Assembly (NCBI GenBank): GCA_028641055.1
Contig: CM054061.1
Span: 112,290,019-112,354,018, forward strand
Source: Alopecurus myosuroides
Lineage: Eukaryota > Streptophyta > Magnoliopsida > Poales > Poaceae
Length of the DNA stretch: 64,000 nt
Reading direction: 5' to 3'
The translations under genes and the position numbers were made by a program. Shown here piece by piece: positions 10,890 to 20,936 of the stretch (positions are counted from its first letter, which is position 1; every line of letters begins with the position of its first letter). The notes under the pieces are model-generated. The model saw nothing but the letters and a program-made list of their open reading frames with translations, had not been told where the DNA came from and did not search any database.

Positions 10890-13800
10890 ATGGCTGCTCG
10901 CGCCGGCTGGGCTGGTTCTGATGTCACCGTCGATGACTGCTCCTGGCTCGTGAACACCCGGAGGGATCCTCCTGGTGTTCAGTGCCGGCCGTCCGACAGC
11001 GAAATCGTTCCGGCCCCGCGGGAGGGCGAGCACGTCGTCTTCCTCGCGCACTTTGCGCGAGGATTTGGCCTGCCAGCATCTGATTTTCTCCGCTCCTTCC
11101 TAGACCACTTCGGTGTTCAGATGCACCACCTCCCTCCGAATGCGGTCGTCTTCCTCGCCTATCATACCGTGGTGTGCGAGGCCTTTCTCGGCGTCCGCCC
11201 CACGGTACAGACATGGCTGAAGTATTTCCATCTCCGCCAGCAGAGCAAGGGGAAGAAAGATGGCGCGGCCACTGGCAGTCGGGTAACCGACACCGGCAGC
11301 GCCATGATGTTGCAGCGGACGGGAACCAACCACCCTCGCATCAAGGGGTTGGATTCCGTCCGTATGTGGCAGAAATCCTTCCTCTCCGTGAAGAACATCC
11401 CCGCCACGAAGGGGGGAAAGGTAACGGACCGCATCAATATGCCCGCCTGGAACAACCGAGCTCCATCCGGGCAGAACTGGAAGACGAAGCCCTCCAACGA
11501 CCGCAACGCCGTGCAGATGGAGGAGCGGCTCGCTGCGCTAATCGGAGAGGGCCTCAGGAGCGACGATCCCGTCGCCTGCTGGATCAAGAACCGAGTGCTG
11601 CCTCTGCAGCAACGCTCCCATCCCATGTGCTATCTGGGAGGCCCCCGCGATTGCACTCGAACGACTATGTTCGAGCTCAGCAACGCGGACGTCGCTGAGC
11701 ACGCGAGGTCCATCCTGACCATAGGCCTCCGCGACGATTGGGAGTACGGGTTCACCCCCTTCAGCCGCACGAAGCCGATTCCACGGGTACGTCCTCCTTA
11801 CTCTGCTTCCATTATATGCAATCCGAGTAGATTTCCTCCTCTTCCTACCGCGACTAGCAATTGTATTCTGTGCCGAGTAAAGCACTTATCAGAACTGCTT
11901 AGGCTTAGTATGCTTGATGTTCGCACGCCTTGTCGGGTAGCATACTTAGGAGAAATACTTAGGCTCAATATGCTTGTTGTTTGCACGCCTTGCCGAGTAG
12001 GATACTTAGCAAATTTCCCTAGGCCTAGTGTGCTTTGTGTTTGCACGCCCATCCGGGTAGAATGCCTTCACGCTACTCGGCTAACTTGCCATGATTCTCT
12101 GTTCCTGCAGATCCTTGACCGCCAGCTTACTGAGAGCTGCGAGCGCTTCGAGGGTAATTGGTCAGATGACCGAGAAGAAGACGACCAGGCCTCCCTCGAG
12201 ACCGCGGACCAGATTAATCTTCCTCATTCTCCCTCGACAGAGAAGCAGCATGCCGAACCGTCTCTCCTCGATTGGTCCGATGACGAACTAGAAGGTAACT
12301 GAATTCAAGCTGTTTGTCTGCGAGAAGCACTAACCCTTTGCTTGCTGTTTCTGAATCTCTTTTCCTTTTTCTTAATCTTCATAAATGAAGCAGATGCTGA
12401 GAACGAGGATGAAGATGAGGACGAGAATGAGGGTGAGAGAGCCCTTGAGGCCAATCCTCTATCCGTCGCCGCTCCTGTTACCCGCAAGCGGACAGGCAGT
12501 GGCGCCTTGGAGCCCCCCGCCAAGAAGAAGAAACCGACCGAGAAAAAGATCAAGAAGGTCTTGAAGATAAATAAACCAACGATTCCTTCCCGCCAGGGGT
12601 AAGTTCTTTCTCGGTTGCACGCTCTGGTTTACTCCGTTCTTCTCGGTTGATTCCCAATCTTCTTTGCTTTACTGTTTCCTCTTAATTTCCTCTGCCCTCT
12701 TCTTATTTCTGAACACAATTTTTTCTTCAGAGCCCCCTTGGATGCGGACGCCGCTCTTGGGTCCACTCAGACCCAGCAGCAGGCTGCCATCGACGTCGCC
12801 AAGGTCATCGACCTCGAGGGCGATGAGAACAATACCGCCAACGCACAAGCAGAGACCACCGACGCTCAGAACACCGAGCTGGAGCAGCAGTCACGCGCAG
12901 ATCAAGAAGCGCAGGACGCTGCTCACCAGGATAGACCTCCTTCTCCTCCGGCCAACACTGCCGAGGAGAACCAAGAACAAGACACCGAGATGCAGCATGA
13001 CGCCGCCCTTGAGCGGCAGGAAGAAGATGAGCAGCCAGCAACAGGGGCTGCTGGACAAGGAGACCCCGCGGCCCAACCGCGGGTAGAAGCAATGGATATC
13101 TCCCAGCCAGATCCTGCTGCCGAGCAGCGTGTAGGAGATGCGACTGGGCATTACCCTCTGAGCGACGTGCAACCTGACGCCGCGTAGGGTAGCGCCCAGC
13201 CAGATGGCGCATCGGACAGCGCGCCCCTGGCGCCACCAACTGACCAAGGTTGCGCCCAGCCAGACTCCTCCCTGTATAGCCAACCACAACTGCAGCCGGC
13301 CCTTCAGCCAAGCCAGTTACGAGGAAGAGTGCCCAAGATGCTGCCGAGAAGGAGGCAGCCGAGAAGGAGAGAGCTGAGAAGGAGAAGGCTGAGAAAGAGA
13401 AGGAAGCCGAGAAGAAAGGAACCGAGAAAACAATCTCCGAGAAGCAAACTGCCCAGAAGGAAAAAACGAAGAAGCGAGCTGCCGACAAGCCGCCGCCAAC
13501 CTCAACTGGCCAGTCCCGTCAGCTGGTTATCCGCGATCCCAACGCGGTTGCTGCCGCCGCTGCAGCTGATCAGCCTTGCTACCCTGATTACATGGTGAAG
13601 GTTAGCCAGCAGCACCAGGTCGGCTTTTCCCCCCAGGATCGGAGTCTCGCTCTTCAGAAAGGGAGGAAAGCCGTGGCAGTGAACGCCAGGCCTCCAGCCC
13701 CAAACCAGGACAAGTCCGTCTCCATTGCTTCTCGTGGAGTTCAGGACCAGGCGATAACGTCCCAGAGCCTCGAGCAAGTACTCGACCTGATCGGCTTCAT

Positions 13801-15988
13801 TGATGCCAAGTGGGACAGCAAGGTTCTTGGCAACACCAACTGGAATGGCACCAATCTGGGCGAGATCGACCATATGCGTGTTGACTGGAATAAGGTGGAC
13901 TTGGGTTACAAACCCATGACCGTCTCAACCACCTCTGCTACACTTGCTGCCAAGATGTTTGTCCATCGCAAGAACGCCGAGGATCTCGAGCAATCCTACG
14001 CGGTAAGCCTTAACCCATCCTTTCCGAGTTGCACATTTCTTTCTCTTCTACTCTTCTCCCTTTTCCTTAACCATCACCCAGTCCCCGAGATTCTGGCCGA
14101 GTAGAAGGGTACTCTCTCGAGTAGCCGCCTTATCGGGTGGAATCTTTAGTTCCTTGTCTGACTCATTTTCCCTTTGCTTCTCAGAATAGCGTGCTGAAGC
14201 GGACCAACTTGCATCGTCAGCTTCTCTGGAATCATGCCATTGCGAAGACACGCCTCGCTGCCCTGAAGAAGGAGAAGATATCCGCCGAGGAAGCTGACAA
14301 GGAAGTGATGAACAGCACCATGAGGCTGTCTGAGGTGGAAGGTACGCTTCTAGCTACGCGGTTCTTGCGTTTATTGTTTACGCCCGCTTCTGCTTTTTGC
14401 GCTAATCGATTTGACTCTGCAGGGAAGTTGAAAGCCTTGGCTGACGAGCACGAGAACTGCCGTGCCATCGTAGAGAATGGCCAGGCCACGATCAAGAGAC
14501 TTGAAGGTAATTTACCGTCTATTCGGCTTGTTCTTGTGTTTGCTTCCTCGCTACTCTGCTAACCTTGCTTGGCCCCTTTCAGAAGATCATAAGAAGTTCG
14601 CTGAGGAGCATCAAAACTGCCTCAAACCGGCTGAGGTGCAGCAGCACTTGTCCAGCCAGGCTGTCGAGCTGACGAAGGAGCACACTACCGAGATGGAGCA
14701 GCTCCAAGTCCAGCTGCAGATTGCGCTCCAGGATGCTATCAACCTTGGTGACGAGAGGGACAGAGTCATCGCCGAGAAGGCAAAGGTCGAGACAGCAGCC
14801 AAGGCCAAGGTGAAGGCCCTTGAGCAGGAGTGCGAGATACTGAAGAAGGCCAACTCTGGTCTCTTCACTCAGCTAGAGGAGCTCCGCTTGATCCAAGAAA
14901 AGCATATCTCCAACGAGGAAACATGGAAGACCCAGCTGTTAGGGCTGCGCCATGATTTGAACAGTAAGTGCTCCTTTTTCTCCGCTTCTCCGCTCCTCGG
15001 CTGCTTCTTTCTTCTCTGCTTCTCGTTTCAGGCTCCCACTCTGTTACTGTTTCTGATCTTCTCGATAGCTCTTGCAGGAATCTTTCCCAACCTTGAATCT
15101 TCCAGCATACCTGCCCTGGAAAAGGCCCGAGCAGCTCGTGCTGCGAAGGGCGAGCCTATGGACACCCGAGCAGAAATCGAGGAGAGCATCCTGATCATGC
15201 GGGAACAGTGTCCCCGGCTAGCGGGCGTGGGCACCGAGCTGGTGCGCGTCGCCTTCCAGGTCCACGGCGTCTTCTGGCCTGATGACTCTCCGCCGACAAC
15301 AATCTCCGGACTCGCCTTGAAGCTGCAGCGCGTGAAAGCTGAATTGAAGAAATGGCGTGCCTCGGGAGCTCGGGCTGTTGCTGACATGATGCTGCTCTTC
15401 GTCACTTCCTGGTATGAAAACCTCAACATGCAGATTATCCGCGAGATGCGCCGAGATTCCAAGTGGGAGAAGAACCCCGACTGCGTGGCTATTTGCCAGA
15501 TAGTCGCTCACGAGGTCGCTCAGTACGCCGATACTGCGACCTTCATCGATGGCCGCACCGAACCCGACACCGAGGTGGACGAGGGCGAGGAGGAGGATGA
15601 ATATGAAGAAACGGACACCGATGATCTGGACCTGAGCGGCTTCGAGTCCCCTGCTGGCAATGACGGGAAGGGGAAGGTCGTGGTCGTCGCGGGTAGCGAT
15701 GAGGAGGGCGAGAACGAGGAGATGTCAATCGACACCGCCGCGCTCGAGTTCGGCACCTCGTCAGGAGCTGCTCTTGACGACACCGTCAACCTCCGCGCCC
15801 ACGACACCGGCTCCGCTTCCGCGACAACGCCCGTCTCGGTGGCTACTGCGACTTCTGAGCAGTTTGCCACCGAGCCTGACGCCGAGCAAGCGAGAACTGT
15901 TGATGCCAGCACAGAGGCGGACGCCACCAAGGCCACTGATGAAGACGCAGCTACCAAGGCCAGCACCGGGAACACCATGTCGACCTGA
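10890..15988 (+). CDS. Spliced antisense gene of Tat-B (plant transposon N-terminal domain, coiled coil)
   Basis: Proposed exons: 10890-11786, 12111-12294, 12394-12598, 12731-about 13130, about 13280-14002, 14185-14341, 14423-14506, 14583-14963 and 15078-15988. Apart from the fourth intron, the borders have GT/AG ends and keep phase. The N-terminal 110 residues (ASDFLRSFLDHFGVQMHHLP, VVCEAFLGV) match the 'putative gypsy type transposon' domain of grass proteins. Acidic and Lys-rich exons follow, then a long Glu/Lys/Ala coiled coil, a compact C-terminal domain around VFWPDDSPPT, and a very acidic tail. Between 13130 and 13340 there is a TAG (13185) and a frame change. Either an intron (GT 13131, AG 13279) removes both, or the gene is damaged. 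No catalytic motif is recognised; a structural or nucleic-acid-binding role is only a guess. Confidence 0.65.
11871..12060 (+). repeat. 60-bp tandem repeat inside intron 1 of the antisense gene
   Basis: Units start at 11871, 11931 and 11991, with a partial unit at 12051, exactly 60 bp apart. Each begins with a CCGAGTAG-like octamer and ends with GCACGCC. The period is 20 codons and the intron length (324) is divisible by three, so the frame stays open if the intron is retained. Confidence 0.8.
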
Positions 15989-16646
15989 TTTTATCCTGCA
16001 ACTTTTTCCTCAAACACTTATTAGATCCCCGGGATGCCGGGTGCAGATGTATCAGACTATTTACGCTTTTGCTTGCTACTCAATTTTATTCCCACTTGTT
16101 ATCTTTGATTTAATCAATTTGAGCAGCCCTGGCTTAATGCCGGGTTGCGTTAGTATACGAGTCCCCGAGTTGCATTTCTTATTCACTCTCTCTTTTCGTC
16201 TCAGCTCTACCCGCAACTTGTTGCTTTTTTGGTATTCGAGTCACAAGAGTCAAAGGGTAGAGCTGCAAATACTTAGCCGCTTAGAAACAATCATAGTAAC
16301 GCAGCCCACCACTTAGCCGAAAAGATAAGACAAAGAACAGAAATGAAAACACCCTACTCGGTTCCTGCACTCTTTTCTTCCTTAGCGATTTTTCTTGTGC
16401 TCATTGACCTTTTGCTTGTTCTCTTGCTTGCCATGAAGCCGGGTTTCGGACAGCAGCAAAGTCGAAGAGTTGGCATGTAGGTTTAGACACAGTACTCAAT
16501 ACACTTATGAATTTTGAAGTGAAGCAACCGAATAGACAGACAGCAAAGCCGAGTAGAAACACTTAGAGCAAATTTGGGGCGAGGGCAGTCCCCGAGTTCA
16601 ACTTCAGATTGCAGAGTAGAATTAAGAGTACATACACATTTTTTGC
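15989..16646. other. Spacer between convergent 3' ends in Tat-B
   Basis: No supported coding sequence. It lies between the stop of the antisense gene and the stop of pol and probably contains both poly(A) regions. It holds PPT-like motifs, for example GCAGTCCCCGAG near 16587. Confidence 0.5.
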
Positions 16647-19600
16647 TCACGAATGGAAACGGCGGAGTAGAGCTACATTCCAGGGACGCTTTGATTCCTC
16701 TCCAGCTGTATCTGCCCTGTTCGCCTGTGATGGGTGCACATCTACAAGGTAGTACGCATCATTGTGCAGCGCTTTGCTCACGATGAAAGGCCCTTCCCAT
16801 GGAGGAGACAACTTGTGCATCCCGGCTGTGCGCTGCACAAGCCTAAGGACCATGTCTCCTTCTCGGAAAACCCTTGGGTTCACCTTTCGGCTATGATAAC
16901 GCCGCAGGTTTTGCTGGTAGATAGCCGATCGTGACAGAGTCAGCTCTCTTGCTTCTTCAAGCAGGTCAACGTCGTCTTCTCGAGCTTCTCTCGCCTCCAC
17001 CTCAGTGTAGAGGGTTACTCGGGGGGAGTCATGCTCTAAGTCTATTGGCAACACGGCCTCAGCCCCGTATACCAAGAAGAATGGTGTGTAGCCGGTTGAT
17101 CGGTTAGGGGTAGTCCTTAGACTCCACAACACCGCTGGCAACTCGTCTAGCCAACACCCAGGTGTTTTCAGCAGTGGCTCAATCAGCCTTGGCTTTACGC
17201 CTGCCAGTACCATACCATTTGCTCTTTCAACTTGCCCGTTGGAGGCTGGATGCGCAACGGACGCAACATCTAGTCGGATGTGCTTATCTCTGCAGAACCG
17301 CACCATTGCTCCTTCTGCGAAATTTGTGCCGTTGTCGGTGATGATGTTGTGCGGGTAGCCATATCTCATGATCACTTCCTTCACGAATTTCACAGCTGTG
17401 GCCCCATCGCACTTCCGAATAGGCTTCACTTCAATCCATTTGGTGAACTTGTCCACCATGACCAAGATGTGTGTCATGTTGCCCTTAGCCGGCTTGAAAG
17501 GGCCAACCATATCCAGGAACCAAACAGCAAACGGCCATGTGATAGGAATTGTTTTCAGCTCAGAAGCAGGCATGTGAATCTTACTTGTGAACATCTGGCA
17601 GCCATTGCACTTCCTCACGATGTCTTCAGCTTGCTGCAGAGCTGTGAGCCAGTAGAAGCCATGCCGAAAAGCTTTCTTGACCAATGCCCGAGAAGAGGCG
17701 TGGTGCCCGCATTCTCCTTGATGTATCTCCAACAAGATTTCTCCTCCTTCTTCTGGGTCCACACAACATTGCAGCACACCTGTGGCGCTCCTCTTGTGCA
17801 GCACATCTCTGATTATGGTGTAGCCCTTGGATTTTCTCTGAATCTGTCTTGCAGTAACTTCATCTTCTGGCAAGGTACCATCCCTTAGAAAGGATAATAT
17901 TGGCATAGCCCAACTCGGTGTCTCCCGTGTAGGAAACACTGGTTCGTCCACTTCCATTGGAGCGGGCACCTCTGGTTGCTCTGGAGGGTTGGGAGCACTT
18001 CTCTGCAGCCCTGATCGATTGGCAAGGACCTCCTCAATGAATGCGATAGTCCCCGGGTTTAGGACAGCAGTCCCCGAGTAAGGAGTGGCAGTCCCCGAGT
18101 AAGGAGTGGCAGTCCCCGAGTAGGGAATGGCAGTCCCCGAGTAGAGCACGGCAGTCCCCGGGTTGGGAGCAGCAGTCCCCGGGTTTCCTGTAGCATTCTC
18201 CCAGTCAATGTCCATGGGATCTGATTCCTCGCTTGGCAGAGAAGGGACAAATATTGATTCCGAATTGGGAGAGGGCTTGATGGATGGCTTCCTCAAGTGC
18301 TCCAAGGAAATTCCCGCCGGAATGTATTGCCGAGAAGATCCCAACTTGGACAGCTCGTCTGCTGCCTCATTCTCTGCTCGGTGAACGTGCTGGAACTCGC
18401 AACCTTCGAAGAACCCAGTCATAGACTGTACCAGGAAGCGATACGACGCCATGTTGGCATCCAGAGCATCCCAAGTGCCAGAGACTTGCTGCACCACCAT
18501 ATCGGAATCACCATAGCATATGATGCGATGCACTCCAACTTCCTTGGCTACTCGCAAGCTATGCACCACTGCCTCATACTCTGCAACATTGTTGGACGCC
18601 TTGAAATGGATCTGCAGCACATACTTGAGTTGATCTCGCTTGGGTGACGTAAGCACTACGCCAGCACCAAGGCCTTCCTTCACCTTCGAGCCATCAAAAT
18701 GCATCCTCCAATAATTAGAAACTGGAGCAGGAGGTTCATACTGCACCTCGGCCCAGTCCACGAGAAACTCCGCCAGAATCTGAGACTTGATGGCTTCTCT
18801 TCTCGCATACGCGGGAGCATACGCGGCTAGCTCAATCGCCCACTTGGCTACTCTGCCACTCGCCTCCTTGTTGCCCATGATATCCGAGATGGGAGCAGAA
18901 CTCACAACAGTGATAGGATGCTCCTGGAAATAGTGCTTCAGTTTCTTGGCGCCCAGGTACACACCGTAAGTCATCTTCTGGTAATGCGGGTAGTTCTGCT
19001 TGGAGCTAGACAGCACCTCACTGAGATAATATACTGGGCGCTGCACACTCTTGCCTTCTTCTTCTCGCTCCACCACTATCACCACGCTGACTACTCGGTT
19101 GGTCGCAGCAATATACAACAACATTGGCTCTTTGGGTAGCGGACTAGCCAAGATAGGAGCGCTACCCAGCATTGCCTTCAGCTCGTTGAATGCCACGTCT
19201 GCTTGCGGAGTCCAGACAAACTTGTCACTTTTCTTCATCAGCTGGTATAGAGGCAGTTCTTTCTCGCCCATTCGGCCCAGAAAACGGCTCAGAGATGCCA
19301 AGCAACCAGTAAACTTCTGTACATCCTTCAGGGATCTCGGCAAAGACATGCTCTCAATAGCTTTTATCTTTGAAGGATTTGCTTCGATGCCCCGACTAGA
19401 CACCAGGAAGCCGAGTAGCTTTCCAGCTGGGACACCAAAGGTGCACTTACTCGGATTCAGCTTCATTTTGTACTTGCGTAGGTTAGCAAAGGTTTCCTCC
19501 AGGTCGGAAAGCAGAGTATGTGTTTTATTCGTTTTGATGTCAATGTCATCTACGTACACCTGCACATTCTTGCCTAGCTGGTCGTGCAAGCATTTCTGCA

Positions 19601-20156
19601 TGCATCTCTGATAGGTTGCACCCGCATTCCTCAAGCCAAAACACATGACACGATAGCAATAAGCCCCGTACGGGGTAATGAAAGCAGTCTTTATTTGATC
19701 AACAGGGTTGAGTGCAATCTGGTGGAACCCAGAGTAGGCATCTATGAAAGACAGCAGTTCACAACCAGCAGTGGAATCGATCACCTGATCGATGCGAGGT
19801 AGCGGGAAAGGATCCTTGGGACATGCCTTGTTCAAGTCGGTGTAGTCGACGCACATACGCCATGCGGTAGCAGCCTTGGGATCCTCCTTCTTCTTCTCGA
19901 CCATGACCGGGTTGGCTAGCCAATCCGGATGCAGCACCTCCATGATGAAATTGCTTATCAGCAGCTTGCTGATCTGGTCACCAATGGCATTCCTTCTCTC
20001 ATCTCCGAAACGGCGCATAGCCTGCTTCACGGGCTTGGCGTGAGGACGCACATGTAAAGAGTGCTCAACCAACTCCCTCGGGACTCCTGGTAGATCCTCA
20101 TTGGTCCAGGCGAATACATCCCGATTCTCACGGAGGAAGTGGATGAGCTCGCTTTC
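16647..20156 (-). CDS. Tat-B pol: RT, RNase H, archaeal-type RNase H, integrase
   Basis: Open without interruption for about 1,170 codons; the first ATG is at 20072 (1,141 residues). RT occupies residues about 50-230 with WRMCVDYTDLNKACP and the YVDD box near 174. The first RNase H (VQRPVYYLSEVLSSSKQNYP) is about 310-440. The archaeal-type RNase H (HFDGSKVKEGLGAGVVL) is about 465-590 and keeps the first Asp. A seven-unit heptapeptide array is at about 627-676. Integrase has the His/Cys domain near 785-830, the DDE residues at FLDMVGPF, IITDNGTNF and NGQVERAN, and the PPWEGPFIV motif. All catalytic residues I can check are present. It is separated from the protease by one in-frame TAG (20157-20159). 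Confidence 0.9.
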   Translation of the reverse strand, partial: ESELIHFLRENRDVFAWTNEDLPGVPRELVEHSLHVRPHAKPVKQAMRRFGDERRNAIGDQISKLLISNFIMEVLHPDWLANPVMVEKKKEDPKAATAWRMCVDYTDLNKACPKDPFPLPRIDQVIDSTAGCELLSFIDAYSGFHQIALNPVDQIKTAFITPYGAYCYRVMCFGLRNAGATYQRCMQKCLHDQLGKNVQVYVDDIDIKTNKTHTLLSDLEETFANLRKYKMKLNPSKCTFGVPAGKLLGFLVSSRGIEANPSKIKAIESMSLPRSLKDVQKFTGCLASLSRFLGRMGEKELPLYQLMKKSDKFVWTPQADVAFNELKAMLGSAPILASPLPKEPMLLYIAATNRVVSVVIVVEREEEGKSVQRPVYYLSEVLSSSKQNYPHYQKMTYGVYLGAKKLKHYFQEHPITVVSSAPISDIMGNKEASGRVAKWAIELAAYAPAYARREAIKSQILAEFLVDWAEVQYEPPAPVSNYWRMHFDGSKVKEGLGAGVVLTSPKRDQLKYVLQIHFKASNNVAEYEAVVHSLRVAKEVGVHRIICYGDSDMVVQQVSGTWDALDANMASYRFLVQSMTGFFEGCEFQHVHRAENEAADELSKLGSSRQYIPAGISLEHLRKPSIKPSPNSESIFVPSLPSEESDPMDIDWENATGNPGTAAPNPGTAVLYSGTAIPYSGTATPYSGTATPYSGTAVLNPGTIAFIEEVLANRSGLQRSAPNPPEQPEVPAPMEVDEPVFPTRETPSWAMPILSFLRDGTLPEDEVTARQIQRKSKGYTIIRDVLHKRSATGVLQCCVDPEEGGEILLEIHQGECGHHASSRALVKKAFRHGFYWLTALQQAEDIVRKCNGCQMFTSKIHMPASELKTIPITWPFAVWFLDMVGPFKPAKGNMTHILVMVDKFTKWIEVKPIRKCDGATAVKFVKEVIMRYGYPHNIITDNGTNFAEGAMVRFCRDKHIRLDVASVAHPASNGQVERANGMVLAGVKPRLIEPLLKTPGCWLDELPAVLWSLRTTPNRSTGYTPFFLVYGAEAVLPIDLEHDSPRVTLYTEVEAREAREDDVDLLEEARELTLSRSAIYQQNLRRYHSRKVNPRVFREGDMVLRLVQRTAGMHKLSPPWEGPFIVSKALHNDAYYLVDVHPSQANRADTAGEESKRPWNVALLRRFHS
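18043..18190 (-). repeat. 21-bp in-frame array in the pol linker of Tat-B
   Basis: Seven copies of AGTCCCCGRGT start at 18048, 18069, 18090, 18111, 18132, 18153 and 18174, exactly 21 bp apart. On the coding strand each unit contains the PPT core CGGGGACT and encodes a heptapeptide of the form (Y/N)(S/P)GTAxx. The array lies between the second RNase H and integrase, so it extends a linker without changing frame. Confidence 0.9.
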
Positions 20157-20936
20157 CTATTTCTCCGCCAACCCGGAGCCTATGATGGCTACGCGGTCGG
20201 GGAACTCGGGGTCGACCTGGATCTTCTTTGTTTCCTGGGATGCCTGGAACGCGGTCCCGTGCTGTGTACTCGGCACACCTTGCGCACCAGCCTGCGCGGA
20301 TTGCGCCATGGCCACCACCTCGTACATCTTCTTCTTCTCGGCCTCAATCACCATTGACTCTGCCAGCTTGGAGCTAGCTGAGGCACACTCTATGGACTTT
20401 TTGTAATCACCAGAGATAGTAATTATGCCATTGGGACCAGGGATCTTCATCTTCAGATATGCGACATGAGTAGAGGCCATGAACTTGCTCAGAGCAGGCC
20501 TGCCGAGTAGAGCATGGTAGGGGCTCTGATGATCAACTACCTCAAACTGCAGGCGCTCTGTGCGGCAGTTCTCCCTGGTGCCGAATAGCACATCTATCCA
20601 TACTCGGCCAATCGGGTTGCACGAGATCCCGGGCACAATTCCATGGAAGGTGGTCTTGCTGGGCAGCATCTTGTTCTCGGCCAAGCCGAGCTTCTCGAGT
20701 GTGTCTTTGTACACAATGTTGATGCTGCTGCCGTTGTCGATTAGCACCTTGCTGAACCTCACATTCTTCTCGGGACCCAGGAAGGTAGGATCCAGCACCA
20801 AGGCGTAGGTACCCGGGTTGGGCATCACCTTGGGATGATCTACTCGGGACCACCTGATCTCCTGGTCACACCAATACATGTAGTGAGGGACAGCAGGAAT
20901 CACTGCATTGACCTCCATGGCACGCTTGTGCTGTGA
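20157..20936 (-). CDS. Tat-B protease region
   Basis: In the same frame as gag and RT and bounded by stops on both sides (TAA at 20937-20939, TAG at 20157-20159). First ATG at 20918. The active-site motif reads VLIDNGSSINIVY, so the usual DGGS or DSGS is DNGS here. The LLGRPALSKFMA block follows. In related elements this region is joined to both neighbours, so translation would need readthrough at each stop, or the copy is dead. Confidence 0.75.
   Translation of the reverse strand, partial: SQHKRAMEVNAVIPAVPHYMYWCDQEIRWSRVDHPKVMPNPGTYALVLDPTFLGPEKNVRFSKVLIDNGSSINIVYKDTLEKLGLAENKMLPSKTTFHGIVPGISCNPIGRVWIDVLFGTRENCRTERLQFEVVDHQSPYHALLGRPALSKFMASTHVAYLKMKIPGPNGIITISGDYKKSIECASASSKLAESMVIEAEKKKMYEVVAMAQSAQAGAQGVPSTQHGTAFQASQETKKIQVDPEFPDRVAIIGSGLAEK

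Noticed and set aside
18043..18190. CRISPR or satellite array
   Set aside because: It is a 21-bp in-frame expansion within pol without spacers.
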